A stretch of DNA of 48,565 bases from Betaproteobacteria bacterium SCGC AG-212-J23 (lineage in GTDB: Bacteria; Pseudomonadota; Gammaproteobacteria; Burkholderiales; SG8-39), in the NCBI GenBank assembly GCA_001644455.1, contig LSTF01000013.1, forward strand, positions 1-48,565, in the 5' to 3' direction. Positions 10,461 through 20,656 of the stretch are shown in pieces. The translations under genes were made by a program, and so were the position numbers. The stretch's first letter is position 1; every line of letters starts with the position of its first letter. The notes under the pieces are model-generated. The model had not been told where the DNA came from, did not search any database, and saw only the letters and a list, made by a program, of their open reading frames with translations.

Positions 10461-11157
10461 GCGCTTCTGGCGCGCCCTCGGGAAGGGGTTCTTCTACAGC
10501 GTCGGCGCGCTGCTGATCGCCTTCCTCATCGCGCAGCTCTGGTTCTACAGCCACATCTTCTATTGGTCCCGCTACCACCCGGAGACCACGGCATTCATGG
10601 AAAGCCGTCTCGCCGCGCGCCCGAGCATGAAGCTCGAGCAGGCGTGGGTGCCCTATGACCGGATCTCCATCCACCTGAAGCGCGCCGTCGTCGTCGCCGA
10701 GGACGCGAAGTTCCTCGACCACGAGGGCTTCGACTGGGAAGCGATCCAGGAGGCGATGGCGAAGAACCAGCGCGAGGGCAGGGTGGTGGCGGGCGCCTCG
10801 ACCATCAGCCAGCAGCTCGCCAAGAACCTGTTTCTCTCCGGCGAGCGCTCCTGGCTGCGCAAGGGCCAGGAGGCGATCATCACCTGGATGCTCGAGCAAA
10901 CCATGACCAAGCGCCGCATCCTCGAGCTCTATCTCAACGTCGCGGAGTGGGGCGACGGCATCTTCGGCGCCGAGGCGGCGGCGCGTCATCACTTCGGCGT
11001 CTCCGCATCCGGGCTGACTGCAGAACAGGGCGCCTGGCTCGCCGCGATCCTGCCGAGCCCCCGGCGCTACGTCCGCGGCCGCACCACGCCCTACATCGAC
11101 GGCCGGGCTGCGACTATCCTCGCCCGCATGAACAAGGAAGGCGCGCAGATCCCGTGA
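10450..11157 (+). CDS. mtgA: Monofunctional biosynthetic peptidoglycan transglycosylase
   Basis: MtgA polymerises lipid II into glycan strands at the outer face of the inner membrane. The 235-residue protein has an N-terminal anchor (FFYSVGALLIAFLIAQLWF) and a GT51 domain: the catalytic Glu in VAEDAKFLDHEGFDW, then GASTISQQLAKNLFLS, TKRRILELYLNVAEWGDGIFG and the second Glu region AEQGAWLAAILPSP. GTG 10450 starts the protein directly before the anchor; a far longer open frame upstream lies within aroE and is not homologous. The TGA overlaps the GTG of mgtE (GTGA). Confidence 0.96.
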   Translation: MAARRFWRALGKGFFYSVGALLIAFLIAQLWFYSHIFYWSRYHPETTAFMESRLAARPSMKLEQAWVPYDRISIHLKRAVVVAEDAKFLDHEGFDWEAIQEAMAKNQREGRVVAGASTISQQLAKNLFLSGERSWLRKGQEAIITWMLEQTMTKRRILELYLNVAEWGDGIFGAEAAARHHFGVSASGLTAEQGAWLAAILPSPRRYVRGRTTPYIDGRAATILARMNKEGAQIP

Positions 11158-12520
11158 CGACCAGCGAAGCGCGCACTCGCCTCGAAACCGAGGAGTTGCA
11201 GGAAAGGCTGCGCGAGATCCAGGCGCTGCTCGCCGGCAAGGGCACCGGACTGCGCGCCACGCTCGATGCGCTGCATCCCGCCGACATCGCCTATCTGCTC
11301 GAAGCCCTGCCGCCGGAGGAGCGCCTGGCGGTGTGGGATCTGGTCAAGGCCGACCGCGACGGCGAGATCCTGGTCGAGGTCTCGGAGGCGGTGCGCGAGT
11401 CGCTGATCGCGAGCATGGACTCGCGCGAGCTGGTCGCCGCCGCCGAGACGCTGGAGGCCGACGAGCTCGCCGACATCGCCGGCGACCTGCCGCCGGCAGT
11501 GATCGAAGAGGTGGTGCGATCGCTCTCGGCCGAGGAGCGCGAGCAGCTGCGCGCCGCGCTTTCCTATGCCGAAGGCAGCGTCGGCGCGCTGATGGACTTC
11601 GAGCACGTCACGGTGCGCGACGACGTCACGCTGGAAGCGGTGACGCGCTACCTGCGCCGCCTCGACGAGCTGCCGGGCCACACCGACCAGCTGTTCGTCG
11701 TCGACCGCTACCAGGTGCTGAAGGGCACGCTGCCGCTCGCGCGCCTCATCGTCACCGATCTCGACATCGACGTCGCGCGCGTCACCGTGCGCGAGGGGCT
11801 GCGCCTCAAGCCGGAAGACGCGGCGAGCGAGGCGGCGAGCGCCTTCGAGCGCTACGACCTCGTCTCGGCGCCGGTCGTGGATGGCGACGGGCGGCTGATC
11901 GGCCGGCTGACGGTGAACGCGGTGGTCGACCACATCCGTGCACGAAGCGCGGAGACGCAGCTCGCCGAAGGCGGCTTGACGAAGGAAGAAGACGTCTTCG
12001 CCCCGGTGCTCGACAGCTTCAAGAACCGCTGGGCGTGGCTGGCGGTGAATCTCGTCACCGCCTTCATCGCCTCGCGCGTGATCGGCGCGTTCGAGGACTC
12101 GATCGTGCACCTCGTCGCGCTAGCGGCGCTGATGCCGATCGTCGCCGGCATCGGCGGCAACTCGGGCAACCAGACCATCACCATGATCGTTCGCGCCCTC
12201 GCGCTCGGACAGATCCAGACGCACTACTGGCGAAAGCTGCTCGCCAAGGAGCTCGGCGTGGCGGCGCTGAACGGCGTGGTGTGGGGCGTCATGCTTGGCG
12301 TCATCGCCTACGTGCTCTACGGCAACGTCGCCCTCGGCGGCGTACTCGCGCTGGCGATGCTGCTCAACCTCGAGCTCGCCGCGCTGATGGGGGTGGCGAT
12401 TCCCTGGGTCCGCTGGAAGCTCGACCGCGATCCCGCCGTCGGCTCCTCGGTGCTGATCACCGCCTGCACCGATTCCGGCGGGTTCTTCATCTTCCTCGGG
12501 CTGGCGACCCTCCTGCTGAT

Positions 12521-12524
<4 letters not shown>
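11154..12524 (+). CDS. mgtE: MgtE-type magnesium transporter
   Basis: MgtE is a homodimeric Mg2+ channel gated by cytosolic Mg2+. The 456-residue protein shows the N-domain (about residues 20-130, [20 protein letters not shown]), two CBS modules (around [20 protein letters not shown] and [19 protein letters not shown]), a linker helix, then five membrane helices from [16 protein letters not shown]. The pore region contains [16 protein letters not shown], the family signature. GTG 11154 overlaps the mtgA stop. Its TAG and the TAG of convergent hemL share a single CTAG at 12521-12524, so no terminator can lie between them. Confidence 0.97.
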
Positions 12525-13788
<1,264 letters not shown>

Positions 13789-13792
<4 letters not shown>

Positions 13793-14364
13793 GCGAAGAG
13801 TTTCGCATACGCGCGGGCGCGCGCGGCGATATCGGGCGCGTCGAACAGATCGGAGATCACCGCCAGCAGATCCGCGCCCGCGGCAATGAGCTGCGGCGCA
13901 TTGGCGAGCGTGACGCCGCCGATGGCGCATTTCGGCACGCCGAGATCGTTCTTGAAGAGCGAGAGCGGCGCACGTACCGCACCGGGCTTGCTCGGCGAGG
14001 CGAAGACGCTGCCGAACGCGACGTAGTCGGCGCCGGCGGCGACCGCTGCACGCGCGAGATCCAGCCGGTCATAGCATGAAGCGCCGAGGATCCTGTCTTT
14101 CAATTTTTTTCGGGCGGCGACAAGATCGCCATCGTCCCGACCCAGATGTACGCCACTGGCGTCGAGGGCGAGCGCCAGCTCGACGTCGTCGTTCACGACC
14201 AGCGGAACCTGAAATTCCCTCGCCAGCCGCGCGATCGCGTCGGCCTCGGTGCGTGCGCCACCCTTGCGGCGGTATTGAAGCAGCGCGATGCCGCCCTCGA
14301 GCGCGGCGCGAACTTTGGCGACGAGATCCGGCCCTTCCGGCGTGATGGCGTACAGGCCTCTCAC
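13789..14364 (-). CDS. thiE: Thiamine-phosphate synthase
   Basis: ThiE couples the pyrimidine and thiazole phosphates to thiamine phosphate. The 191-residue TIM-barrel protein starts RGLYAITP and keeps the ALLQYRRKG (diphosphate-binding) segment, [44 protein letters not shown] and [24 protein letters not shown]. Slightly short but complete for the family. ATG 14364 overlaps the thiD TGA. The direct coupling to thiD fits the pathway, as ThiD makes its pyrimidine diphosphate substrate. Confidence 0.96.
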
Positions 14365-15101
14365 TTGCGCCAGGGGACGAATTGCCCCTCCGCCGGGCGA
14401 AAACCCGCGGAGAGTGATCGCCAGGTGAAATCCTGCGCGGCGCGCGCCGCTTCGCCGATCTCGAGGCCGTGCGCGAGCTTTGCGGCGATAGCGGAAGCGA
14501 GCGTGCAGCCCGAGCCGTGATAGCTGCCTGGCAGGCGCGGCCAGCGGTCCTCGCGCACCTTGCCGCGCTTGTCGTGGAGCACATTTACGACGTCCTTCGT
14601 CGCGTCATGCGTGCCGGTGACGAGGACGTACTTGCAGCCGCGCTCGAGGAGGGCGCGGCTGCCGCCCAGGCGTTGCGCTTCGATGCTGTTCGGTGTCGCC
14701 AGCGTGGCGCGCGGCACGAGATCCGCGAGCAGCACCGCGATCAGCTCCTCGCTCGCGAGCGGATCGCCGCGCCCCGAAGCGAGCACCGGATCGAGCACGA
14801 GCGGCACGCTCGGGTGGCGCGACACGATCGCGGCGATGGCGCGCGCATTCGCCGCCGAGCCGAGCACGCCGAGCTTGAACGCCGAGACTTTCATTTCGGC
14901 GAGCAGCTTCGCCGCCTGGCGCTCGACCAGCGAGGTCTCGACCGCGTCGAGCGAATCGACGCCGCGCGTGTCCTGCACCGTGATGCCGGTGACGACCGAG
15001 AGCGGGTGGCAGCCGAGCGCGGCGAGGGTGAGCAGATCCGCCTGCAGACCGGCTCCCCCGGTTGGATCGGATGCGGCGAAGGTCAGAACGAGTGGCGGCA
15101 T
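14361..15101 (-). CDS. thiD: Hydroxymethylpyrimidine/phosphomethylpyrimidine kinase
   Basis: ThiD phosphorylates HMP twice to give the pyrimidine half of thiamine. The 246-residue ribokinase-fold protein begins PLVLTFAASDPTGGAGLQAD, then SVVTGITVQDTRGV, LVLDPVLASGRGDPL, TPNSIEAQRLGG and the anion-hole/catalytic loop GSYHGSGCTLASAIAA with its Gly-Ser-Gly-Cys. It faces rubredoxin divergently across only 22 bases, so there is no room for a TPP riboswitch ahead of it. Confidence 0.97.
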   Translation of the reverse strand: MPPLVLTFAASDPTGGAGLQADLLTLAALGCHPLSVVTGITVQDTRGVDSLDAVETSLVERQAAKLLAEMKVSAFKLGVLGSAANARAIAAIVSRHPSVPLVLDPVLASGRGDPLASEELIAVLLADLVPRATLATPNSIEAQRLGGSRALLERGCKYVLVTGTHDATKDVVNVLHDKRGKVREDRWPRLPGSYHGSGCTLASAIAAKLAHGLEIGEAARAAQDFTWRSLSAGFRPAEGQFVPWRK

Positions 15102-15105
15102 GGGT

Positions 15106-15111
15106 TAATAT
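15106..15111 (+). promoter_or_regulatory. -10-like hexamer between thiD and rubredoxin
   Basis: TAATAT lies 12 bases before the rubredoxin ATG, and its near-palindromic reverse (ATATTA) could serve thiD on the other strand. The intergenic space is 22 bases. No -35 sequence or Shine-Dalgarno sequence is evident, so any rubredoxin leader would be very short. Confidence 0.3.
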
Positions 15112-15123
15112 GCGCCCCAATTT

Positions 15124-15309
15124 ATGACCGAGAACCAAGTGCAGTACAAGACGTGGATGTGCCTGATCTGCGGCTTCGTCTACGACGAGGCGGCGGGCCT
15201 GCCCGACGAGGGCATCGCGCCCGGCACGCGCTGGGACGACGTGCCGATGAACTGGACCTGCCCGGAATGCGGCGCCCGCAAGGAAGATTTCGAGATGGTC
15301 GAGATCTGA
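15124..15309 (+). CDS. Rubredoxin
   Basis: A 61-residue one-iron electron carrier. The four iron-ligating cysteines are Cys13, Cys16, Cys46 and Cys49, in [12 protein letters not shown] and [11 protein letters not shown]; the connecting aromatic/acidic stretch ([13 protein letters not shown]) is typical. Rubredoxins pass electrons to oxidases, reductases or alkane hydroxylases; no partner gene is adjacent. ATG 15124 is preceded by CCCCAATTT, with no Shine-Dalgarno sequence. Confidence 0.95.
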   Translation: MTENQVQYKTWMCLICGFVYDEAAGLPDEGIAPGTRWDDVPMNWTCPECGARKEDFEMVEI

Positions 15310-15314
15310 TGCTG

Positions 15315-15320
15315 TAAAAT
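15315..15320 (+). promoter_or_regulatory. -10-like hexamer before yqgE
   Basis: TAAAAT matches the -10 consensus at five of six bases and lies 11 bases before the GTG start at 15332. No -35 element is evident 16-19 bases upstream. It is one of several similar hexamers close to start codons in this window. Confidence 0.35.
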
Positions 15321-15331
15321 TCCGGGGTAGT

Positions 15332-15892
15332 GTGTCCTCGGTCAATCTGACGCATCACTTCCTGATCGCCATGCCCAGCATGGCCGATCCGTACTTTTCC
15401 AAGACCCTGACGTACATCTGCGAGCACAACGACCAGGGCGCGCTCGGCCTGGTCGTCAACCGGCCGATCGACATGACGCTGAAGGCGCTGTTCGAGCGCC
15501 TGTCGATGCAGATGCCCGACCGCAAGAGCGCCGACGCGCCGATCTATTTCGGCGGCCCGGTGCAGACCGATCGCGGCTTCGTGCTGCACGCGCCCGCCGG
15601 CGACTGGCAGTCGACGCTGCGGGTCCGCGATCTGATCGGGCTCACCACCTCCAAGGACATCCTCGAAGCGGTCGGCCGCGGCGAAGGGCCCGAGCGGATG
15701 CTGGTGACGCTTGGCTACGCCGGCTGGTCGCCCGGACAGATCGAGCACGAGCTGTCGCAGAACGCCTGGCTGACCGTGGAGGCGCGCGACGGCATCATCT
15801 TCGACACGCCTTCGGAAGAGCGCCTGCCGGCGGCGATGGAGCTGCTCGGCGTCGACTACGCGCGGCTGCAGGATTCGGCAGGGCATGCCTGA
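15332..15892 (+). CDS. YqgE/AlgH family protein (DUF179)
   Basis: A 186-residue protein starting at GTG. The family core is evident: [75 protein letters not shown]. Its biochemical role is unresolved; it is almost always beside ruvX (yqgF), as here, where it overlaps ruvX by eight bases. Named algH in Pseudomonas because of a link with alginate gene expression, a link I would not assume here. Confidence 0.94.
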   Translation: MSSVNLTHHFLIAMPSMADPYFSKTLTYICEHNDQGALGLVVNRPIDMTLKALFERLSMQMPDRKSADAPIYFGGPVQTDRGFVLHAPAGDWQSTLRVRDLIGLTTSKDILEAVGRGEGPERMLVTLGYAGWSPGQIEHELSQNAWLTVEARDGIIFDTPSEERLPAAMELLGVDYARLQDSAGHA

Positions 15893-16268
15893 CAAAGGCA
15901 CCGTCCTCGCCTTCGACTTCGGTCTCAAGCGTATTGGAGTTGCCGTCGGAGAGCCCGAGCTGAAAACGGCTCATCCACTGCACGCGATCTCGAGCTTCGA
16001 GGAAATCCATTCCCTGGTGAAGGAATGGCGCCCGACGCGCCTCGTCGTCGGCCTGCCGGTGCGCGAAGCGGGCGAGCACCCGCTGGCGAAAAAAGTCGAG
16101 AAGTTCGCGCGGCGCCTCGAAGGAAGTTTCCGCCTGCCGGTGGCTCGCGTCGACGAGCGATTCACCTCCGTCGAGGCTGAGAGCCGGCTGCGCGGCGCAA
16201 AGAAGAAGCCGGTCGATTCGGTGGCCGCCCAACTCATCCTGGAGCAGTACTTTGACCAAGCTGCCTGA
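15885..16268 (+). CDS. ruvX: Putative pre-16S rRNA nuclease / Holliday-junction resolvase-like protein
   Basis: RuvX (YqgF) is an RNase H-fold nuclease implicated in maturing the 16S rRNA 5' end. The 127-residue protein shows the first acidic strand [16 protein letters not shown], the second [14 protein letters not shown], the [14 protein letters not shown] segment and the final catalytic Asp in [13 protein letters not shown]. Overlaps yqgE upstream (eight bases) and pyrR downstream (17 bases), so all are probably co-translated. Confidence 0.94.
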   Translation: MPDKGTVLAFDFGLKRIGVAVGEPELKTAHPLHAISSFEEIHSLVKEWRPTRLVVGLPVREAGEHPLAKKVEKFARRLEGSFRLPVARVDERFTSVEAESRLRGAKKKPVDSVAAQLILEQYFDQAA

Positions 16269-16758
16269 CACCGAAAAGCTCTGCCAGGATCTGGTGCGCG
16301 AGCTGAAGCCGCGGATCGGGCCGAAGACCGCCATGGTCGGGCTCTATACCGGCGGAGTCTGGCTCGCCGAGAGGCTCCACAAGGAATTGCGCATCGAAAA
16401 ACCATTGGGGCTGATGGACATCGCCTTCTACCGCGACGACTACGCGGCGCGGGGCCTGAAGCACGATCCCAAGCGCACCACCATCCCCTTCGACGTGAAC
16501 GGCGCGGAGCTGCTGCTGGTCGACGACGTTCTCTACAGCGGCCGCACGGTGCGGGCGGCGATGAACGAGTTGTTCGACTACGGACGCCCGGCGAGCATTT
16601 CCCTGGTCGTCCTCGCCGACCGCGGCGGCCGGCAGCTGCCGATCTGCGCGCAGCACGTCGGCGCTAAGGTGGAAGTGCCTGAAGGCATGCGGCTGCGCCT
16701 GAAACGCGACGACGCGGGCAAGCTCGCGCTCGCGCTGGAGAGCGACCGTGCAGCGTAA
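16252..16758 (+). CDS. pyrR: PyrR bifunctional regulator / uracil phosphoribosyltransferase
   Basis: A 168-residue type-I phosphoribosyltransferase fold protein with the PRPP loop [17 protein letters not shown] and the YRDDYAARG loop seen in PyrR. In Bacillus PyrR attenuates pyr mRNA; here the upstream region is the coding end of ruvX, with no leader for an attenuator, so it may act mainly as an enzyme or in another way. The TTG at 16252 is needed to include the [15 protein letters not shown] helix. Overlaps ruvX by 17 bases and pyrB by 11. Confidence 0.93.
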   Translation: MTKLPDTEKLCQDLVRELKPRIGPKTAMVGLYTGGVWLAERLHKELRIEKPLGLMDIAFYRDDYAARGLKHDPKRTTIPFDVNGAELLLVDDVLYSGRTVRAAMNELFDYGRPASISLVVLADRGGRQLPICAQHVGAKVEVPEGMRLRLKRDDAGKLALALESDRAA

Positions 16759-17698
16759 CCCCCAGCTGAACGAAAACGGCGAGCTGCAGCACCTGCTTTC
16801 CATCGAGGGGTTGCCGCGCGAGATCCTGGTGCAGATCCTCGACACCGCGGAATCGTTCGCCGGCGTCACCGAGCGCGAGGTGAAGAAGGTGCCGCTCTTG
16901 CGCGGTAAGAGCGTCTTCAATCTCTTCTTCGAGCCTTCGACCCGGACACGAACCACCTTCGAGATCGCCGCGAAGCGGCTCTCGGCCGACGTCATCAACC
17001 TCAACATCGCCGTCTCGTCGGCGACCAAGGGCGAGTCGCTGCTCGATACGGTGGCGAACCTCTCGGCGATGCACGCCGACATCTTCGTCGTGCGCCACGC
17101 CTCCTCGGGCGCGCCGTTCCTCATCGCCCGGCACGTCAAGCCGCACGAGCACGTGGTGAACGCCGGCGATGGCCGCCACGCGCACCCGACGCAGGGGCTG
17201 CTCGACCTTTTCACCATCCGCCATTACAAGAAGGACTTCAGCAAGCTGACGGTGGCGATCGTCGGCGACGTGCTGCACTCGCGGGTCGCGCGCTCGCTGA
17301 TCCACGGCCTCACCACCCTCGGCGCACCGGAGGTGCGTGTCATCGGCCCCTACACGCTGATGCCGGCCGGCGTCGAGGCGCTCGGCGTGCGCGTCTTCCA
17401 CGACATGAAAGCGGGGCTCAAGGACGCCGACGTGGTGGTGATGCTGCGGCTGCAGAACGAGCGCATGCGCGGGGCGCTGCTGCCCTCGGCGCAGGAATTC
17501 TTCAAGCACTACGGCCTGACCTCGGACAAGCTCGCGCTCGCGCGCAAGGACGCGATCGTCATGCACCCGGGGCCGATGAACCGCGGCGTCGAGATCGATT
17601 CCAGCGTCGCCGACGGCCCGCACTCGGTGATCCTGCCGCAGGTCACCTTCGGCATCGCGGTGCGCATGGCCGTGATGAGCATCGTGGCGGGTAACTGA
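16748..17698 (+). CDS. pyrB: Aspartate carbamoyltransferase catalytic chain
   Basis: PyrB condenses carbamoyl phosphate with aspartate, the committed step of pyrimidine synthesis. The 316-residue protein keeps the carbamoyl-phosphate motif [13 protein letters not shown], the loop Lys in [20 protein letters not shown], and the [11 protein letters not shown] segment with its Arg. GTG 16748 overlaps pyrR. Its TGA overlaps the ATG of the next gene (TGATG). The linkage to a degenerate dihydroorotase homologue suggests a PyrB-PyrC' complex as in Pseudomonas, in place of the E. coli PyrB-PyrI arrangement. Confidence 0.98.
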   Translation: MQRNPQLNENGELQHLLSIEGLPREILVQILDTAESFAGVTEREVKKVPLLRGKSVFNLFFEPSTRTRTTFEIAAKRLSADVINLNIAVSSATKGESLLDTVANLSAMHADIFVVRHASSGAPFLIARHVKPHEHVVNAGDGRHAHPTQGLLDLFTIRHYKKDFSKLTVAIVGDVLHSRVARSLIHGLTTLGAPEVRVIGPYTLMPAGVEALGVRVFHDMKAGLKDADVVVMLRLQNERMRGALLPSAQEFFKHYGLTSDKLALARKDAIVMHPGPMNRGVEIDSSVADGPHSVILPQVTFGIAVRMAVMSIVAGN

Positions 17699-18957
17699 TG
17701 CGCCTTCACATCAAGAACGGGCGCGTGATCGATCCGGCGAGCGGCAAGGACGGGGCCGGCGATGTCTTCATCGTCGACGGCAAGATCTCGAACGAGGGCG
17801 GCAAGGCGGACAAGGTCATCGACGCAAAAGGCCTCGTCGTCGCGCCGGGTCTCATCGATCTCTCGGCACGGTTGCGCGAGCCCGGCCTCGAGTACAAGGC
17901 GACGCTCGCCTCGGAGATGGACGCCGCGGTTGCCGGCGGCGTGACGAGCCTCGCCTGCCCGCCGGACACCGACCCGCCGCTCGACGAGCCGGGGCTGGTC
18001 GACATGCTGCGCCGGCGCGCCAAGTCGCTCGAGCGGGCGCGGGTCTATCCGGTCGGTGCGCTGACGGTGAAGCTGCAGGGCGAGGCGCTGACCGAAATGG
18101 GCCTGCTCGCCGACGCCGGCTGCGTCGCGTTCTCGCAGGCGAACGTGCCGCTCGCCGACACGCAGGTGCTGTGGCGCGCGCTGCAATACGCCGCGACCTT
18201 CGGCTTCTCGGTCTGGCTGCGCGTCGAGGACGCATGGCTGGCGAAGAACGGCGTCTCGCACGACGGCGATGTCGCGACGCGCCTCGGCCTGCCGGGAATC
18301 CCGGCGTTTGCCGAGACGATCGCGCTCGCCACGCTGCTCGAGCTGGTGCGCGCGACGCGCGCCCGCGTGCACGTCTGTCGCCTCTCCAGCGCCGGCGCGG
18401 TGGAGATGATGCGCGCGGCGAAGAAGGAGGGATTGCCGGTGAGCTGCGACGTCGGCATCCACCATGTGCACCTCTGCGATCGCGATCTGGGCTACTTCGA
18501 TCCGAACTGCCGCCTCGAGCCGCCGCTGCGCAGCCCGCGCGATCGCGACGCGTTGTCGCAGGCGCTCGCCGACGGCGCGATCGACTGCGTTTGCTCCGAC
18601 CACACCCCGGTGGACGAGGACGGCAAGCACCTGCCGTTCGCCGAGGCCGAAGCCGGCGCCACCGGCCTCGAGCTGCTGCTGCCGCTCACCTTGAAGTGGG
18701 GCGCGACGCGCAAGCTGAGTCTCGCGCAGACGCTCTCGCGCATCACCGCCGAGCCGGCGCGCATTCTCGGCACGAGCTCCGGCCGGCTCGCGGCCGGCGC
18801 GCCCGGCGATCTCGTTCTGTTCGATCCGCAAGCCTCGTTCCGGGTGAGCGCCGAGGCGTTGAAGAGCCAGGGCAAGAACACGCCGTTCATCGGCTATGAG
18901 CTGCAGGGCAAGGTACGCGCCACGATCGTGGCCGGCAACGTCGTCTACGAGGGATGA
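17698..18957 (+). CDS. Dihydroorotase-like protein PyrC', probably non-catalytic
   Basis: A 419-residue member of the type-I dihydroorotase family, beginning LHIKNGRVIDPASG. The metal-binding HxH of active enzymes (HVHLREPG) reads S56-A57-R58-L-R-E-P-G here. The bridging Asp region TDDG is SQAN, the AHCE His is Arg in WLRVED, and the next His is Arg in VCRLSS; only the Asp in CSDHTP remains. This is the pattern of PyrC' (PyrX), which in Pseudomonas is inactive but needed to assemble active PyrB. A true dihydroorotase must be encoded elsewhere. Coupled to pyrB by TGATG and to rlpA by ATGA. Confidence 0.93.
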   Translation: MRLHIKNGRVIDPASGKDGAGDVFIVDGKISNEGGKADKVIDAKGLVVAPGLIDLSARLREPGLEYKATLASEMDAAVAGGVTSLACPPDTDPPLDEPGLVDMLRRRAKSLERARVYPVGALTVKLQGEALTEMGLLADAGCVAFSQANVPLADTQVLWRALQYAATFGFSVWLRVEDAWLAKNGVSHDGDVATRLGLPGIPAFAETIALATLLELVRATRARVHVCRLSSAGAVEMMRAAKKEGLPVSCDVGIHHVHLCDRDLGYFDPNCRLEPPLRSPRDRDALSQALADGAIDCVCSDHTPVDEDGKHLPFAEAEAGATGLELLLPLTLKWGATRKLSLAQTLSRITAEPARILGTSSGRLAAGAPGDLVLFDPQASFRVSAEALKSQGKNTPFIGYELQGKVRATIVAGNVVYEG

Positions 18958-19496
18958 AGGGCCTTAGCGTCGCACTGGCGCTCGTGTTCCTGGCCGCCTG
19001 CGCGTCGACCGACCGCAAAGGCGGCTACTACAAGGACGACGGCCCGCACGAAAAGCCGCCGGCGAACCTCGACGGCATCGCCGACGCGACGCCGCGCGTC
19101 GAGCCGCTGAACAAGTTCGCCAATCGCCCCTACAGCGCGCTCGGCAAGAATTACACGCCGCTCACGTCGGTCCAGCCGTTCAAGCAGCGCGGCCTCGCGA
19201 GCTGGTACGGCAAGAAGTTCCACGGCCAGAAGACTTCGAGCGGCGAGCTCTACGACATGTACAAGATGACCGCGGCGCATCCCACGCTGCCGATCCCGAG
19301 CTACGCGCGCGTGACGCGGGTCGCCAACGGCAAGAGCGTGGTGGTGCGGATCAACGACCGTGGGCCGTTCCACGCCAGCCGCGTCATCGATCTGTCCTAT
19401 GCAGCCGCGTACAAGCTCGGCTACATCCAGGCGGGCAGCGCCGAAGTGACGGTGGAAGCCATCGTCCCGGGGCAGGTAAGCGCCGAGGCTCGCTAG
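18954..19496 (+). CDS. rlpA: RlpA-type septal ring lipoprotein / lytic transglycosylase
   Basis: A 180-residue lipoprotein with lipobox LAAC (Cys16), so it should be lipidated and sent to the outer membrane. A spacer leads to a double-psi beta-barrel domain: GLASWYGKKFHGQKTSSGE, AAHPTLPIPSYARVT, VVRINDRGPFHASRVIDLS, the signature of RlpA. Family members cut glycan strands lacking stem peptides. The C-terminal SPOR domain usual for septal targeting is absent, as the protein stops soon after the barrel. The start overlaps the PyrC' gene as ATGA. Confidence 0.92.
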   Translation: MKGLSVALALVFLAACASTDRKGGYYKDDGPHEKPPANLDGIADATPRVEPLNKFANRPYSALGKNYTPLTSVQPFKQRGLASWYGKKFHGQKTSSGELYDMYKMTAAHPTLPIPSYARVTRVANGKSVVVRINDRGPFHASRVIDLSYAAAYKLGYIQAGSAEVTVEAIVPGQVSAEAR

Positions 19497-19505
19497 CCTT
19501 GGCTT

Positions 19506-19511
19506 TATAAT
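19506..19511 (+). promoter_or_regulatory. Consensus -10 element before the carboxypeptidase gene
   Basis: TATAAT is a perfect -10 match, 26 bases before ATG 19538, in the 41-base gap after rlpA. No good -35 hexamer is present at 16-18 bases upstream. Confidence 0.5.
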
Positions 19512-19537
19512 CCGCTTCCTTTTTCGCGCGGCAAGTC

Positions 19538-20656
19538 ATGCGTCTTCTCGCACTCCTTCTCTGCCTCTTCGCCTCGGCGCATGCCGCGACGCCCCAGCCG
19601 CCGTCGGTGATCGGCCGCTCCTGGCTGGTCGGCGACCTTTCCAGCGGCCAGATCCTCGCCTCGTACAAGGCCGACGAGCGGATCGAGCCCGCGTCGCTCA
19701 CCAAGCTCATGACCGCCTACGTGATCTTCGGCGCGCTGCGCGAGAAGAAGATTTCGCTCGGCCAGCAGGTGCCGGTGTCGGTGCGCGCCTGGAAGGCGCC
19801 CGGCTCGCGCATGTTCATCGAACCGCGCAGGCCCGTCACGGTCGACGAGCTGATCCGCGGCATGGAAGTGCAGTCGGGCAACGACGCCTGCATCGCGCTC
19901 GCCGAGGCAGTCGCGGGATCGGAGGAGGTCTTTGCGCAGATGATGAACCGCGAGGCGCAGCGCCTCGGCCTGAAGAACACCAGCTTCATGAACGCCACCG
20001 GGCTGCCCGACGCCAAGCATTACAGCACCGCCGCCGATCTCTATAAGCTCGCCGCGGCGCTGATCCGCGACTTTCCCGCCGAGTACGCGCAGTACTACGC
20101 CATCAAGGAGTTCCGCTACAACAAGATCACGCAACCGAACCGCAACCGGCTGCTGTGGCTCGACCCCACGGTGGACGGCGTGAAGACCGGCCACACCGAA
20201 GCGGCGGGCTACTGTCTCATCGCTTCGTCCAAGCGCGGCCCGCGACGGCTGCTCTCGGTGCTGCTCGGCGGCACCTCGGAGAACGGCCGCGCTCAGGAGT
20301 CGCTCAAGCTCCTCAACTGGGGCTACCAGTTCTTCGACAGCGTCAAGCTGGTCGGCGCGGGCGACGCGGTGAAATCGGTGCGTGTCTGGAAGGGCGCCGC
20401 CAATGAAGTGAAGGCCGGCTCGCAGAGCGAGCTGCTCGTCACCGTGCCGAAGGGAGAAGGCGAGAAGCTGAAGAGCGAGCTCGTCTCGCAGCAGCCGCTG
20501 CTCGCGCCGCTCGCGAAGGGCCAGCAGATCGGCACGCTGCGCGTCACCTTCGACGGCAAGCCTTACGCCGAGTATCCGGTCGTGGCTCTCGACAGCGTCG
20601 CGCCAGCGGGATTGATCGGCAGGGCGTGGGATACACTCAGACTATGGTTCCAGTGA
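19538..20656 (+). CDS. dacC: D-alanyl-D-alanine carboxypeptidase (PBP5/6 type)
   Basis: A 372-residue low-molecular-mass penicillin-binding protein that trims the terminal D-Ala from peptidoglycan stems in the periplasm. It has a signal peptide (MRLLALLLCLFASAHA), the catalytic ASLTKLMTAY (SxxK), QSGNDACIALAE (SxN) and KTGHTEAAGYC (KTG) motifs, then the PBP5 C-terminal beta domain, and a C-terminal amphipathic end (GRAWDTLRLWF) suited to membrane attachment. The gene overlaps the aminotransferase gene by 13 bases. The name dacA would be equally valid. Confidence 0.96.
   Translation: MRLLALLLCLFASAHAATPQPPSVIGRSWLVGDLSSGQILASYKADERIEPASLTKLMTAYVIFGALREKKISLGQQVPVSVRAWKAPGSRMFIEPRRPVTVDELIRGMEVQSGNDACIALAEAVAGSEEVFAQMMNREAQRLGLKNTSFMNATGLPDAKHYSTAADLYKLAAALIRDFPAEYAQYYAIKEFRYNKITQPNRNRLLWLDPTVDGVKTGHTEAAGYCLIASSKRGPRRLLSVLLGGTSENGRAQESLKLLNWGYQFFDSVKLVGAGDAVKSVRVWKGAANEVKAGSQSELLVTVPKGEGEKLKSELVSQQPLLAPLAKGQQIGTLRVTFDGKPYAEYPVVALDSVAPAGLIGRAWDTLRLWFQ

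Noticed and set aside
15102-15123. Possible TPP riboswitch ahead of thiD-thiE-hemL.
   Set aside because: The intergenic region is only 22 bases, too short for the aptamer, and no thi-box sequence is visible.
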